From Intoshia linei (Eukaryota > Orthonectida > Rhopaluridae), in NCBI GenBank assembly GCA_001642005.1, contig LWCA01000137.1:1-48484 (forward strand): a DNA stretch of 48,484 nt. Direction: 5' to 3'. The position numbers were made by a program, and so were the translations under genes. How positions within the stretch are numbered: position 1 is the stretch's first letter; each line of letters opens with the position of its first letter. A model generated the notes under the pieces. That model did no database searches, had not been told where the DNA came from, and was given only the letters and a program-made list of their open reading frames with translations. Positions 11,504-23,496 of this stretch are shown here, in pieces.

Positions 11504-14500
11504 TCATAGTGCACATTTTTTTGAAGAATACATATTCAAATATTGGTTTTCTTTTAAACCCAAACTTTTATCGTTTGGCGTAATTGTATCTTTTATAAGA
11601 GGTTTAGATGGCCTCTCTACAATGTATGTATACTGGCCTCCTAAATTTCTTATGACGGGTATCAAATTAAATACAAGGTTAAATTTAAAAGTTTATTTAA
11701 AAAAGGAATATTACAATAAATAGAATGCATACATAATTTAGAACTATCAATAATATCGACAAGATGAAGGGTACATCAAGCATGTACTTTATGAAAATTA
11801 TCAATAGACTGAATTTTATCATATTCGAGTATGATGCCAAAAAACGTAGTGATATTCCGTAATATTGTACGTCGTCTATAGGTCGTCTTATGGCCAACAG
11901 TTTTCTATTCATGTAAGAGTGTTGAAATTGTCGATTTTTCAAAAAGCGTTCCAACTATTAAAAGTACAAATATAGATCCATAATCACTTTTATCAACTTG
12001 TATATACATCAGTGGTTCCCGATTGGGGCTCCCTGGACTCCTTGGGTCAAAAACTATATATCTGAGGCAGTATCGAGCCTACCATACCTGAGACCCTCTT
12101 TGGGCCACAATTTTTTGAATATCATAACATTTTGTGTGTTTAATTTAAAATATCAAGTCAAGAGCTTTAGACAGGTCCATAGGACTATAAACACTATGCA
12201 TAGTTTGTAAAAAAAATTTAAAGGCGTATTTTTCATTTTCAAGTGGCCTCGATATAGGTAGGTTCGGCTCTGACCTGGGGTCCGTGAGATCCAATTAAAA
12301 TTCACAAACATTGATAAAACTTTTTTTGTTTAAATTAAAGTGGCCGGAAAAATACGTACTACAGTTGGACCTCGCATTGGGCATCATTTTTTGAAAAGTG
12401 CCCCAAAATCAGGGGTTTTAGTAAGTTATCTAATTTTTCATTGAATATTTAAAATATTACAATACATTATGATATTATGTTTGTTTCTATTAGGGCCAAC
12501 ACTGTTTAGGGTGACATTTTCAAATAAATACCTGATAATCAAAATTTAATAAAAATCTCAAATCAAAGTTATGAATATTTTTGTAATTATATACTTAATT
12601 TTTAGAATTATAGTTACTTTCTAATCTAGAAAAGTAATTAATAATTTATCAGATATTAAAATATAAGCATGATCCATGCATGAATGAAAAATTAATGAAT
12701 TATGATAAATACATATAAAAATGTATGTAAAATATTTCAATAAATATAATTTTAATTTAATGTCATCACTATAGGAATTATACTTATATTTTATATTTAC
12801 ATTTTTGCCCCAAAAGCAAAGTTAATTTCACATATATTGCTATACCATCCATATAAATACTATAATATTAACATAATTCTGAAAAAGTGCCCAAAACACG
12901 AGTATGTCCCAAAGCGGGGTCGAACTGTACCACTTTTACTTTATTTGGAATAAATTTTAAGCCGAAAAATTTTATTCGTTATCATGGATAAGTAGTTTTG
13001 GCTTCACATTTAACAATAAATAAACTAAAATTGATAGTATGTATTTTTTCTGGTCACTTTATTTTAATAGAAGTTTTAATATTTATTACATAGTTGCCAG
13101 ATCATCTGGCCCAGATGTTGCCAATTTATCCCAAAGCCTAGACGACCGCTACATTATTATTTAAAAAATCCCACTTTTATCCCACCATTAATAAAATTTT
13201 ATAAAAAATACCATTTAAAACCCTCAGCGAAAAATTCGACTTTTACCAATCCGTAAAGGAAACATCATCCCAAGATTAATTAATACAAACAATTTTACCA
13301 AATCTTATCAGCCACAATTTCCTAATCCAAAACCCAAAAATATCAAATTTTACCAACACTTAATGTAAAAATTCCATTTTCCAACATTTTTTTAAAAAAC
13401 ATTATTTTTTACCAAATTTTATAATCAAGCACTTAATCCTTTCACTGTCCAGTGAAATTTTATGTAATATCACCACACGTCTGGAATTTCTGTTTTAATT
13501 TAAACTTGTATTATTTTAAATGTATTAAAATAAATGTATAATAGTAATTTGATTAATTTTTAGTTCAGTGAATGAAACAAGTCTTAGCCCCTACCAGTAA
13601 CACTAAAAATCACCGTAAAATTAACAAAAACAACTTTAACTAACAATTAAATAATGATATAATCCTTACTTATATAATATGCTACGCAATATTTGTTTGT
13701 GTGTGTGTTTTCCTTTATTTCAATAACTACCAGTCTTAGAATTTTATAAAGTCCACATTTTAATTAACGTTTTTTCCGGGTGTTAGTAAGATAAATTTCA
13801 ACCTCCCAAACTCACATCTTACGGGTTAAAAACCCCAATTGTCCTTTTTTTGAAAATCAAACAAGTTGGAGAATTTAACAAAATATATATGCTGATTATA
13901 TCTTCAAATTCATTATTAGGGTTTAAAACCACAAATTACCCTTTTTTTATGAAAACAGCCCTAGAATTTAAAAAAATTTAAATGTCGTACAGTTGTATCC
14001 TGTTAACACACACAAAAAATTCAATCCGAATAAGTAACAACTTCACGGTTAAAAAAGCATTTAATATAAAAATATTTGAATTATAGAATATACAGACAGT
14101 GAAAGGGTTAAAATGTCTATTTTAGCAAAAAAAAGAAAACAAAAAAATTTTTTTGATAGAAAGGTCGATGCGCAGTTATTTCTGGAAAGTTAAATAAAAA
14201 TATTATCATTAAATTAAAAGTCAACCTTAACAAACAAAACATTTTCTAAATTGAAAAATTCTGTTTATCTCATACTTTATCTATATCATAAATTATTATA
14301 ATACCAAAAATTAGATTAAAAAAAGTACATAATCAATGTTTTTAGGGGGTGATAACCTTGAAAAATTTAAATTTTTTTTTTTGTAGATGGTGATGATACA
14401 AAAAAGGTTTAAGCAGACCTGGTTTAGATTCTTAAACTTTACAATCACTAAAAATTAGTGATTTGTTCACCATCAAAAACATCATTGATTTGATATCAAA

Positions 14501-17500
14501 ATTTAATTTAGTTACCACCTTTTACTGGCCCGTAAAAGTAAAAAGATTAGAAAATTCTAGTAATTTTGAAGATCACTCTTAAATCCACAAAATCCTTTTT
14601 CAAATGATATAAATTTTGTCTGGGTGGTTGGTAAAAATTAAATAATTAAACTTACATAGCTTTCAATGTATAGAGAAACATAATAAAAGACGTAAACTAA
14701 AACATCAGATTCTCCACTTCGAGTATAATACAAATCGTCGTCCAATTTCGAATAAAGAGATGTCATTGATACGTCACATTGAAACTAAAATAATACATTA
14801 AATTTTAATTGTTAAATTTTAACATTATTAATGTTTAAAACAACAAAAAAAGTATACATTTGTTTTCGAAGAATTCAATTCCAGAGATTGAATGGATGTT
14901 TGTAATAAACTGTTAAAACTTGTTTCATTTTGAGACAGTTTCAATTCAGTTTCAAAATTAAACCCAGATGAAAACTAAAATGGTCACTATTTAAACATAT
15001 TCCAACTGAAACATTACAAACATATTTTTAATTAAATGAATTGAATCGATAATAAAATATTCAAAGTCCGAATCGGTAATTCGAAAAGAAATGTTGCCTA
15101 AATCCAGTTCAGATATAATTCGTTTTATTGAAAGATTTTGCTGTTTAGGGTGCATTGATAAAACATCTTTAGTCAGAACTTGAATTTTCTTGCAGGTTCC
15201 ATACGTTACAATTAGTGACTTGACCGTTCTAGTCAACTAAATTAATAAATTCTTAAAATTATATGTATGGCTACCAGCACCCATTGCAATGTGTCAATCA
15301 AAGCATACATTTTAAACATTAGCAATAGTTTGTATACAATGTTATTACAGTCAGACCGACAGAATACTGAATAAATAGATTTTTATGTAACAGATTAGTG
15401 AGTCAAGGAGTACGATAAATACAGATTAAAACATTCTGGGACTGGTGGGTAATTACACGGTTGAATATTACCGTTTTTAAATGTAAAACATTGCAGGAAT
15501 CTTCTAAGCTGTAATTAGCTGCTAAATAAAATATATATTAATATGATTTACCTTGATTAAAAGCATCAATTTTATTTTTTTCAAAATACTAAAAATTTTT
15601 TTAATTTTAATTTTACAATAAAAAATTCAAGATACCTTCAACAAGTAATTGAGAAAAATCACATTTATTTTAATTCCAAAACCGAGATTTTCAAATAAAT
15701 TTAAAAATTTGAAAAATATTTCAGTTTTTTCGAAATTTACTTTTGGATTTAATGAACAATTCGAAACAATAGAATCAATTTTACGTGATGAAATTGAAGA
15801 TAACCAGAAATGCATTAGCTGTAATATAAATATTAATACAATATACAACAAATTAAAAATAGTTGGATGGATAAATTAAAATTTATAAATACTTTTAATC
15901 GAATTTCCGAATTTTCCATCACTTCTATGAAATGGCAAATAATACTGGACAGGGCTGGCTTGAACATTGATTTGTACATTTCTCTGTTATTGAATTTAAT
16001 AAAACACACATATTAATATACAGTCTATATTTGTTACAAAAATATTGAGAATTTGAAATGTTCATATTCAAATACTTTTGGTCAGATTGATTCAAAATGT
16101 GATTCGAAATTATATTCATTATTATTAGTTGATTTTTAGCTACTGATAATGTAGCCTAAATTAGAATTAATATAAACATACGAAAATGATATTAAAAATA
16201 AGTTTCAATCATATCAGGGTTGCAAAGTTTTTTTAGATTCCATGTGAAATTTAGACTCTACGGAAAACTCAAAGAAAATTGCAAATGTAATGCATAGATT
16301 ACATTTTATTTATAATTTGGTCAAAGATTCCATGGTTTATATGAGTTTTAATTTGAGTCATTTTTTGATTTACCTAGGAATGAAGGAATAGAAACTTAAT
16401 TGTGTATTTTTATAAGGTTTAATTTGAGTCATGAAAATAATCTTAATGAATTATTTATGAGGAGTTTAAGTGTTTGAAACTACAATAATTAAAATCAAAA
16501 CCTAAACTTTTCTAAGTTGAGAAAACAAAAAGATAAAAGCGCGCTCGAGACTTATTTTAAAGGTGTCATCTTTTCAATCACATTCTCATTTATATCTCAA
16601 AAATGAACACCTAGCACTATAATCGCTAAACCACTGTTCTTATAACAATATCGCCGGTATACGTTAATTATGAGGCAGCTAATAATTTTGAATAATTAAA
16701 TATACGAAATTTAAGTTGTGTCAATAAACAATACTTGAATAAGTTACTAGGCACAAGCAGATGATTAAACAAAACATTACCATAGATTATTAGAATACTC
16801 AAAATTTTGTCTAAATATAAAATAAAATTATCGATAAAACTGTTAAAATCCCACTTTGCAATAAAAAAGCGATTTCATATACTGTATTGTCATAAAATAC
16901 ACCTATATTAAAACACAATAATCCCCAAATATTAATTTATAATCTAAAATTGTAAAATATTCATCTAAATAAATTATGTTAATTTTTACATGTAAGATAG
17001 AATTATTTATACTTAAATAAAATTTTTAACATTATCTTCAATTACCTAAGCGACACTGCGTAGATCATTAAGGATGTGGTGTTAGGGTAAGATCGGCATT
17101 GCACAACGCTTGATTGACCCCTACAACTTTGCACAAGGTGCTTAGTTGAGTTTATAATTTATGTGTGAAGGGATAGCGTTCGCGCATCCCCATTTGGAAT
17201 TAAAAAAGATTAAATTAGCTAATTGAAACTAGAATGTTTTGAATTTGATTAGATCTAATTCTCATAATTCATTCACGTTTCAAAAATTGAAAGCAAAACA
17301 TAACTACGGTATTTTAGCATCAGTGGTTGTCCACATTTTTCAGTGTATCGACCTTTAATTATTTTATAATTAGTGGACTACTTCTATAAAATCTTAATCG
17401 TACGCTATCTTATAAATCGATACTTGTATTTTTTTATAAAATTTTTGACCATAGTTTTTTCAATTAAAAATAGTTATTATACAACTGTTTTAAAGTACAC

Positions 17501-20500
17501 TTCTTTTGTACTCCTCTTTACTCTTTCAGCTAAAATTTTGATAATATAATAAAACCAGTGCAAATTTGAATCGAAAAAGGTGTTGACCAATGATGTTCAA
17601 CCGTTTTGTGTTCGCGACCCCCTTATAAACATAAAATTCTATATACTCCAAACAGCTTATCAATTCACATAAATGAAAATATTAAAAAAGCATACTCAGT
17701 TTATTCATATTTTATACTGTGTTCAAATTCTCACGACCCCCCTGATAAATTTCGCGACTCCCAGTTGATAACCACTGGGGTAGACTGTAAAAATCATTAA
17801 CGTTTTAATTAATGATTGCATGTTAAAAAAAATATAAATAAACATTACGATCACTGATGTAAGAAAACGAAAACGTTAATCAAATGACTATTTCTCAAAT
17901 TGATTCACGATATTATTTTTCTTATAAATTGCATATATGTAATACATATACATTTATAATAATTTTAATTAATAAAATGATATATGAAACAATAAAAATG
18001 GAATAAGTGTAACAATAATGTTAAAATTGTAATAATGAATAAATCATAAAAAATATATGAAAAAACTATAAAATAAAAAATATGTGTAAAAAATTGTTAT
18101 AAAAAATAAAAATTTATATTATAACGCGGGCCGCATAATTGACACCCCTGGTCTTGACACTGATAAGTTACTCAGAGAGATTTGACGAGTAAATTCAATT
18201 GCATTTTTATTCATTAAAGTAGTGTGTCCATAAGTACTCATAGCTACCATAGATAATTTTAGTCAATATTTTACTTGTAATTTTTCACATTCTTATCTTT
18301 ATTGATAACTTAATTATTGAAGATATTGTTCATTTTAATCGATGTAAAATTGTCACGTAGTTTTGTAAAATAGTCTAGTGATGTATTTTTTTCGTTGCCC
18401 CAAATATTTACTGTGTACCACTAAGGGGTCCACATGGATCCCCTTCAGAACCACTGGTATATATTATACAATATATATTTTAATTTTTATCACCTCAACG
18501 TCTCCGCAAATTTTTATCTAAATCTAATGTAAATATTTTTGATTAATTATTATACTTTTTCCGATCCTGCTCTTAATTTTTAAAATTTTGTCAAAATATA
18601 TTTAGTCTTAGTCTACAGATTTTTCATAAAAATCATAAATAAACTACATTGTATTATATATGTATTGAATTTATTTTTTTGGTAGAATAAAAAAATTCCA
18701 CCCTAACCAGAGCTAGGTGTGTTTGTATCAAGTAACAGTCAACGTAGTACAAAATAAAATTACATCATCAGATGCCAACCTTTCCCTAAAGAACATATCT
18801 ATTAGTGCCTAAATTGGAATAAAAATTGTATACAAAAATTATACATAAATAAAGAAAGCACTGTATTCGATGTTTTTGTCCACCGATAAAACATTACTAC
18901 TGACATTCAAGTAACTAAGTGGCCAAATTTTGGTACGGTTGACACTAAATATAATAATAGATTAGCTTCAATGATGAAAGTAGAAATAGATAAAATGTCG
19001 ATACGATTACTGTTTGCAATTTCTCGAGAAATACAAAAAAAATAAAATTTTTTATTTATCAAAAAACTAAAATTAGTGAATAGTAATTTATTCAAAAATT
19101 TAAATATTTTTGTAATAATGAAGGGTTACAATGTGTAATAACAGATTATTTTTATTTATATTAATCATCACAAAAAGGTGAAAACCTCGAAATGATTATT
19201 CAAAAAAAAATGGGATTCCCAAACTTTCCCAACTTGAGAAACACGCACTTTGTCCGCCCATAACCCATACCATTCACAAATTTACCGTACCGATTATAAT
19301 TTCGATAATATTCCATATTCGTTAAAATAAATTACCTTTTATTGGGGAGTATATTAATTGGTCCATTTTGTGGTAAAATAAAATATAAATATTCTTTAAA
19401 TATATGCATGACATTATTTGATATTTTCTAAAATAGATATATAAAAATCATAAATATTATTACCTCAGACGATATTACTGCATTATAAACAAGTAAAAAG
19501 CATTTTAAAACAAAATATTCAATAGAATCTAAAGTAATACAAATAAATAATATAATAATTTGATAATTTTGAAAGGCTTCGTTATAATTATTAATTAATA
19601 TTAATACATTTGTATCTTTTTTAAACATGAAGGTTTTGTTTATCAAGAACATAGTACTCTTTTCTGATTGGTTATTTAATAACAAAATCGTTTATCATAT
19701 TCTGAATTATATAGTTTGCTTTCCAAAGTGCAGGTACACGGACCACCATACATGTCAGTATGACAAAAATTTGAAAAAAGTAACAAAGTTAATATTGTTA
19801 ACAACAACATTCTAAGTGACCTGCAAAAAAATATTGTCAAATTAACGAATAGTCATATAAAAGTTTGTACACACCTAAAAGAGATTTCGTTAAATATACT
19901 GCTGGAAAACCTATAAGGCCAAAACCGACCGGTTTTCATACGATAAGAGAAACAAAATATTGGCTCATTATCACGAATTAGACAACAATGCTATTTTGGA
20001 GTCATTATAATTTCGAATGAATAAAAATCCGATGTATGCTTCATTAATGTTACAGTTAAACTCTCAAAAATACACAAAAATACTTTATGACATCTTGCTA
20101 CACTATAAACACAAATTTAGTATATTCCAAAAAGATAATCAATTGTGCTTTGTAACACTAATTTTGTAACTAAATAACACTAATTGTAATTGAAAAAAAT
20201 AATATTTCACTTTTGGAATGGCCCGCCTAAACTCTGGACCTAAATCAAAAAAGACTAAATATTTAAGGTGAAATATCTACTCATCATTAAATAGATATTT
20301 GTTTATATTTTTACTTGGATTACCTGTTTTTAGGGAATTCTTATAATTTGATTTAGATTTTTTTTTCTAGATCGTCTTCAAAAGTTATTCCACTTTTAAA
20401 ATTTTTAGATATTTACATGACTACTTTAACCCAAATGAAACTTAAATGAATAAGTTCATTAATTATTTTGTCAGATTTTTTTGTGGTGGATCTCTGAATA

Positions 20501-21479
20501 ACATTAATATGTATTTATATCATTACTTAATATAAAATTTTAATAAATTATAACAATATTCCAACAATTTGTTTGTCAATTGAATCGTCCATCATTATTT
20601 TAATTTTTTCAGTTTATTTCTTAATTTTCATGTTAAAATAAAAAATTCTCTATGGCGGTTGATCTGAACAAACCGACCAGTTAAGTGTAAAAAGTAGCTA
20701 ATGAATAAACCCTTCAATATTCTTTAATTTTATTAAGTTATCTCAAAAAATCAATTTAACTAGTCATAAATTTTAATAATTCCTGATGACAGACATAAAA
20801 TTACAAAATCAAAAATCCAACGCAAAATAACCCATAAATTAACAAATTTTTTTTTAAAAATCATATTTTACATATTTATATTAATTTACAGATCCATAAA
20901 ACACTTTTTTTGATCAAAATATACATTTTAATCATTATAATCCTAGTAGTGAGTAGATAAATATTAATTTAAAATTATCCGGTTACCTGGAATTAAAGTT
21001 TCATTTTATCAAACCGTGTAATATATAATATAAAAAAATATACCTAATTTAATATAAACTTGATAAATATCAGAATTTTTATTATTTGAAGATTTATAGG
21101 TAGTTTTCATTGAAAATAGATTTGGATTTTTTCTTTTTTCCCAAGATTTCATCCATACAGGAATCTAAACAATATTACTACAACAAACAAAATTGAATAA
21201 CCATCAAATCGCTTATATCAAGAATAAATTCTTGATCAACGTCAAGTTGAGCCATTTTATAAATGTCTGAATTTGGTAACAAATCTTTGATTTTCTTGAC
21301 ACTCGACTGGGAAAAATCAAATATATTGTTATCATCACGCCAAATGCTATTATTCAACGCAAAACTATTGTCGATAATGGATTTCAGTTTATCTGATTCA
21401 TTCTAAAAATAATTAATTTTAATTAATAATTGTTCATTACCTTTGGAACACTTTCTTTGAAGCTATTCATATGCATCAT
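11504..21479 (-). CDS. Unidentified ~690-aa protein, about 17 exons, many short introns
   Basis: Exons (descending): 21479-21441, 21402-21202, 21164-21044, 19528-19464, 19427-19336, 19009-18916, 18808-18764, 16155-15946, 15818-15636, 15588-15552, 15521-15459, 15366-15275, 15236-15018, 14974-14858, 14784-14656, 11954-11715, 11632-11504. All are open, GT-AG bounded and phase-compatible, which is hard to get by chance over 17 exons. The start MMHMNSFKESVPK follows an in-frame TGA. The N-terminal ~120 residues are polar (DISDLMIPVWMKSWEKRKNP); the middle looks all-helical (FFKFLNLFENLGFGIKINV); exons 13-15 look mixed (SELDLGNISFRITDSDFEYF). The penultimate exon is hydrophobic if its donor is at 11714; a donor at its GTACCC would shorten it. 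I recognise no family. Introns of 1.5, 2.6 and 2.7 kb are large; the latter two contain transposons. Exons 4, 7, 12 and the join to 11954 are the least secure. It may be two genes. Confidence 0.5.
12010..12312. mobile_element. hAT-like element remnant
   Basis: The left end CAGTGGTTCCCGATTGGGGC resembles hAT termini, and near 12275-12312 there is a diverged inverted counterpart (GGGGTCCGTGAGATCCAATT). No convincing 8-bp target duplication is visible, so the right boundary is approximate. It lies in the large last introns of the unidentified minus-strand gene. Confidence 0.35.
12362..12927. mobile_element. Non-autonomous Tc1/mariner-pogo-type element, 566 bp
   Basis: Inverted termini CAGTTGGACCTCGCATTGGG (left) and, read inward from the right, CAGTTCGACCCCGCTTTGGG, flanked on both sides by TA, the target duplication of this superfamily. 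The interior has no long ORF, so it is a deletion derivative or MITE. Confidence 0.7.
13090..13430 (+). repeat. Family B repeat, plus orientation
   Basis: Counterpart of 9130-9600. Begins near GTTGCC...AGCCTAGACGACCGCTAC and continues with repeated TTTTACCAA-type blocks until about 13430, where a TTAA-flanked element begins. Confidence 0.5.
13433..14111. mobile_element. TTAA-flanked, piggyBac-like non-autonomous element carrying a family A repeat
   Basis: Both ends are TTAA followed by near-identical inverted termini: TTAATCCTTTCACTGTCC on the left and, read inward from the right, TTAACCCTTTCACTGTCTGT. TTAA target sites and CCYTT-type termini are characteristic of piggyBac elements. Between them, from 13662 to about 14050, lies a plus-oriented family A copy (head ATCCTTACTTATATAATATG). 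It has no transposase ORF. Confidence 0.6.
17038..17190 (+). ncRNA. U1 snRNA variant with altered 5' splice-site-pairing end
   Basis: Aligns end to end with the canonical copy at 21790-21943. Loop I keeps GATCATTAAG, the U1-70K site; loop II keeps ATTGCAC, the U1A site; the Sm site is AATTTATG (17156-17163); stem-loop IV is GGGAT-A-GCG-TTCG-CGCATCCC. Stem II differs from the canonical copy by paired changes: A-U to G-C in the inner stem (GAC/GUC to GGC/GCU) and C-G to U-A at its base (CAGGG/CCCUG to UAGGG/CCCUA). The 5' end reads AATTACCTA instead of ACTTACCTG. The C that normally pairs with G at donor +5 is A here, so it would pair with GTAATT. It may be a functional variant or a relic; retained pairing favours function. 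It lies antisense in an intron of the unidentified gene. Confidence 0.75.
17588..17777. mobile_element. hAT-type MITE, ~190 bp
   Basis: The left terminus CAATGATGTTCAACCG and, inward from the right, CAGTGGTTATCAACTGGGAG align as inverted repeats; both are followed by TCGCGACCCCC-like or GTCGCGA sequence. Flanking 8-mers GTGTTGAC and GGGTAGAC match at 6 of 8 positions, as expected for an old hAT target duplication. Located in an intron of the unidentified minus-strand gene. Confidence 0.55.
18110..18475. mobile_element. hAT-like terminal fragments
   Basis: Two hAT-like ends, both reading inward on the minus strand: CAGGGGTGTCAATTATGCGG (ending at about 18150) and CAGTGGTTCTGAAGGGGATC (ending at about 18457). 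The first shares GCGGCCCGCG with the element at 41004. Partners were not identified, so boundaries are approximate. Confidence 0.35.
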
Positions 21480-21789
21480 TCAAATAATAGCAATTATAAG
21501 TTGAATTTATTGAAATTAAATTTATCACTGTTACTATAGAATAAAATTAACGAAAAAATATTTTGTATTCTGAACTGATATGACTAGTACAAGATGATTT
21601 CCTATTAATTCAACTCAGCGACTAAATTTTATAGTGTAGTTTAGATTATATTCATATAAATTAATTTGAAAGTTATCTTGTTTGTCAATTTTAGTTTTTT
21701 TTCAAAAAATATAATTGTGCATAAATTATGCAGTGTATTTTTTAAAGATGAAAATAAACTTAATTTAACTAGAAATAAATACTTGTTTG
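21480..21789. promoter_or_regulatory. Shared 310-bp region between U1 snRNA and the minus-strand gene
   Basis: The canonical U1 gene starts rightwards at 21790 and the unidentified gene starts leftwards at 21479. Their promoters, including the U1 proximal sequence element, should lie here. I cannot pick out the element without a set of snRNA promoters from this species. Confidence 0.4.
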
Positions 21790-21943
21790 TTACTTACCTG
21801 GAGCAGCATTATGCAGATCATTAAGAGTGTGGTGCCAGGGTAAGATCGACATTGCACACCGTCAGATTGACCCCTGCAACTTGGCACAAGGTGCCTTGTT
21901 GGGCTTACAATTTATGTATGATGGGATTGCGTTCGCGCATCCC
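21790..21943 (+). ncRNA. RNU1: U1 spliceosomal snRNA (canonical 5' end)
   Basis: The 5' end TTACTTACCTG contains ACTTACCTG, which pairs with the 5' splice site. All U1 landmarks follow in order: loop I GATCATTAAG for U1-70K, stem II CAGGG/CCCTG with loop ATTGCACACC for U1A, the conserved GACCCCTG strand, stem III GGCAC-AAG-GTGCC, Sm site AATTTATG (21909-21916), and terminal stem GGGAT-T-GCG-TTCG-CGCATCCC with a UUCG tetraloop. At ~154 nt it is slightly shorter than the human RNA (164 nt). The Sm site is AUUUAUG-like rather than AUUUGUG. Confidence 0.93.
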
Positions 21944-22145
21944 TATTTAAAATAATGATAGAGTTTTTTACTATTGTAACTTTTAGTGTACTAGAATGAA
22001 TTTATACTAATAAAATTGTATTATTAAAAAAGTTTATTGAATATTTTTTATGTAACATTAATAATATCTTAAGTCTTGATTTGTTAGATATTTAAAATCA
22101 TAAAACAAAGCTCTTATTTTGATTTTTGATGTGTCTATTATTTTG

Positions 22146-22839
22146 ATCCTTTACTTATACTTATATAAAAACTAGGTTGACTGTTATGTAATACATACAA
22201 ACAGCACCTAGCTTTGTCGGGGCCACATTTTTATTATACCAAAAAAATAAAATCAGCTTAAAAATCCTACTATTAACTATTATCAACCCTTAAAAGGAGT
22301 GGTTCCTAAATTTGTTTCAGGTTGGACCATCATATCACATTACTTTTACTTTAAAGTGAATTATTCCATTTTTATTTTTTGTTTGCGTATTGATGCACTT
22401 GAATTGAATACAAAAACAATTGTTGGATTAAAATTTTTTATGTGTGTTAACAAGATACAACTGTACCACCTGTAAATTTTTATACAAATTCTAAGGTTGT
22501 TTTCAAAAAAAAAGGAATATGAATTTGAGGTTTTGGCCCTAAAGATATAATTTTTTTAAATTTATAATAATGTTTATGATTTTAAAATCAGCATAAGCGT
22601 ATATATTTTTTTAAATTTTTCAACTCGTTTGATTTTCAAAAAGAGCAACAACTGGGGTTTTTGACCCGTAAGATGTGAAATTGGGAGGTTCAAATTTATT
22701 TATTAATACGTCCCAGAAAAAAACTGTAATTGAAATGTGGTCTTTAAAAAATTCTATGAGTGGTAGTTATTTGAATAAAGTCACACACATAGATAGACAC
22801 ACAAACAAAAATCGCGTAGCCTTTTATATAAGTTAGGAT
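22146..22839 (-). mobile_element. Family A element, most complete copy, with terminal inverted repeats
   Basis: Starts ATCCTTTACTTATACTTATA and ends, read inward from the right, ATCCTAACTTATATAAAAGG, giving short imperfect TIRs. Read on the minus strand: head TTTTTGTTTGTGTGTC, then modules of the form GGGTCAAAAACCCCAGTTG..., ending with GGTATAATAAAAATGTGGCC and AACAGTCAACCTAGT. The tail motif recurs at 18670-18770, 33840-33920 and 47530-47560. It has no ORF. The element is non-autonomous; superfamily is undetermined. Confidence 0.55.
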
Positions 22840-23496
22840 TAATGTGTGTCATCATTCTGTGTTATCGTTTATTTAAAAAATTGACACTGGTATTATTTAA
22901 AAAACTCAAAATCTAATACTTTTTTTTCCTAGCCGTGTTTATTATAAACTTTATTTTTTTTTAGTTTTTGAATTTAAATCCTTAAGGGTCAAAATCCAAT
23001 TTCCCTTTTTCTTTAAAAAAAATCAGCCCAAAAATTTAATAAAACAAATTCTGGGAGGTGTTTTAAAATCATTAATATTATAGTAAATATCAGCTTTACA
23101 AACGCATATCTTTATGGTCAAAACCACCAATTACATTTTGTTTTAAAAATGTTTTAAAATTCTGGGATAGTTTTTAAAATAATAGGCATTTAAATCAATG
23201 GCAATCTTAAAAAAATGTATTTTTATTACCAAAATTCCAGATTGCCCTTTTTATAAAAATTTAAAATAATCCTAGAATTTTAAATAAATGTCAGCTGATA
23301 CACTGTATCATTGTTTTCACTGTATCATACAGTGAAAATAAATCGACGTATATCGAAAATATCTAACGAATCGCGCTATGAATCTATGTTTAAGCTGTTT
23401 ATTTTCATTTCAAAAATTATCATTTTTGAAATTTTTTTAATCTCCATCTTTAATCAAAAAAGCGCGCTAAAGAATCAAAGGAATAATTATTTTATA

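Noticed and set aside
15649-15879. 76-codon plus-strand frame (start MRKITFILIPKPRF)
   Set aside because: Antisense to a minus-strand exon that has acceptor and donor sites in phase with its neighbours; no family resemblance.
17049-21943. Two similar ~150-bp sequences at 17.0 and 21.8 kb as a tRNA-derived SINE family
   Set aside because: They contain the full ordered set of U1 snRNA landmarks (5' ACTTACCTG or variant, U1-70K and U1A loops, Sm site, UUCG-capped terminal stem), and no tRNA boxes or tails.
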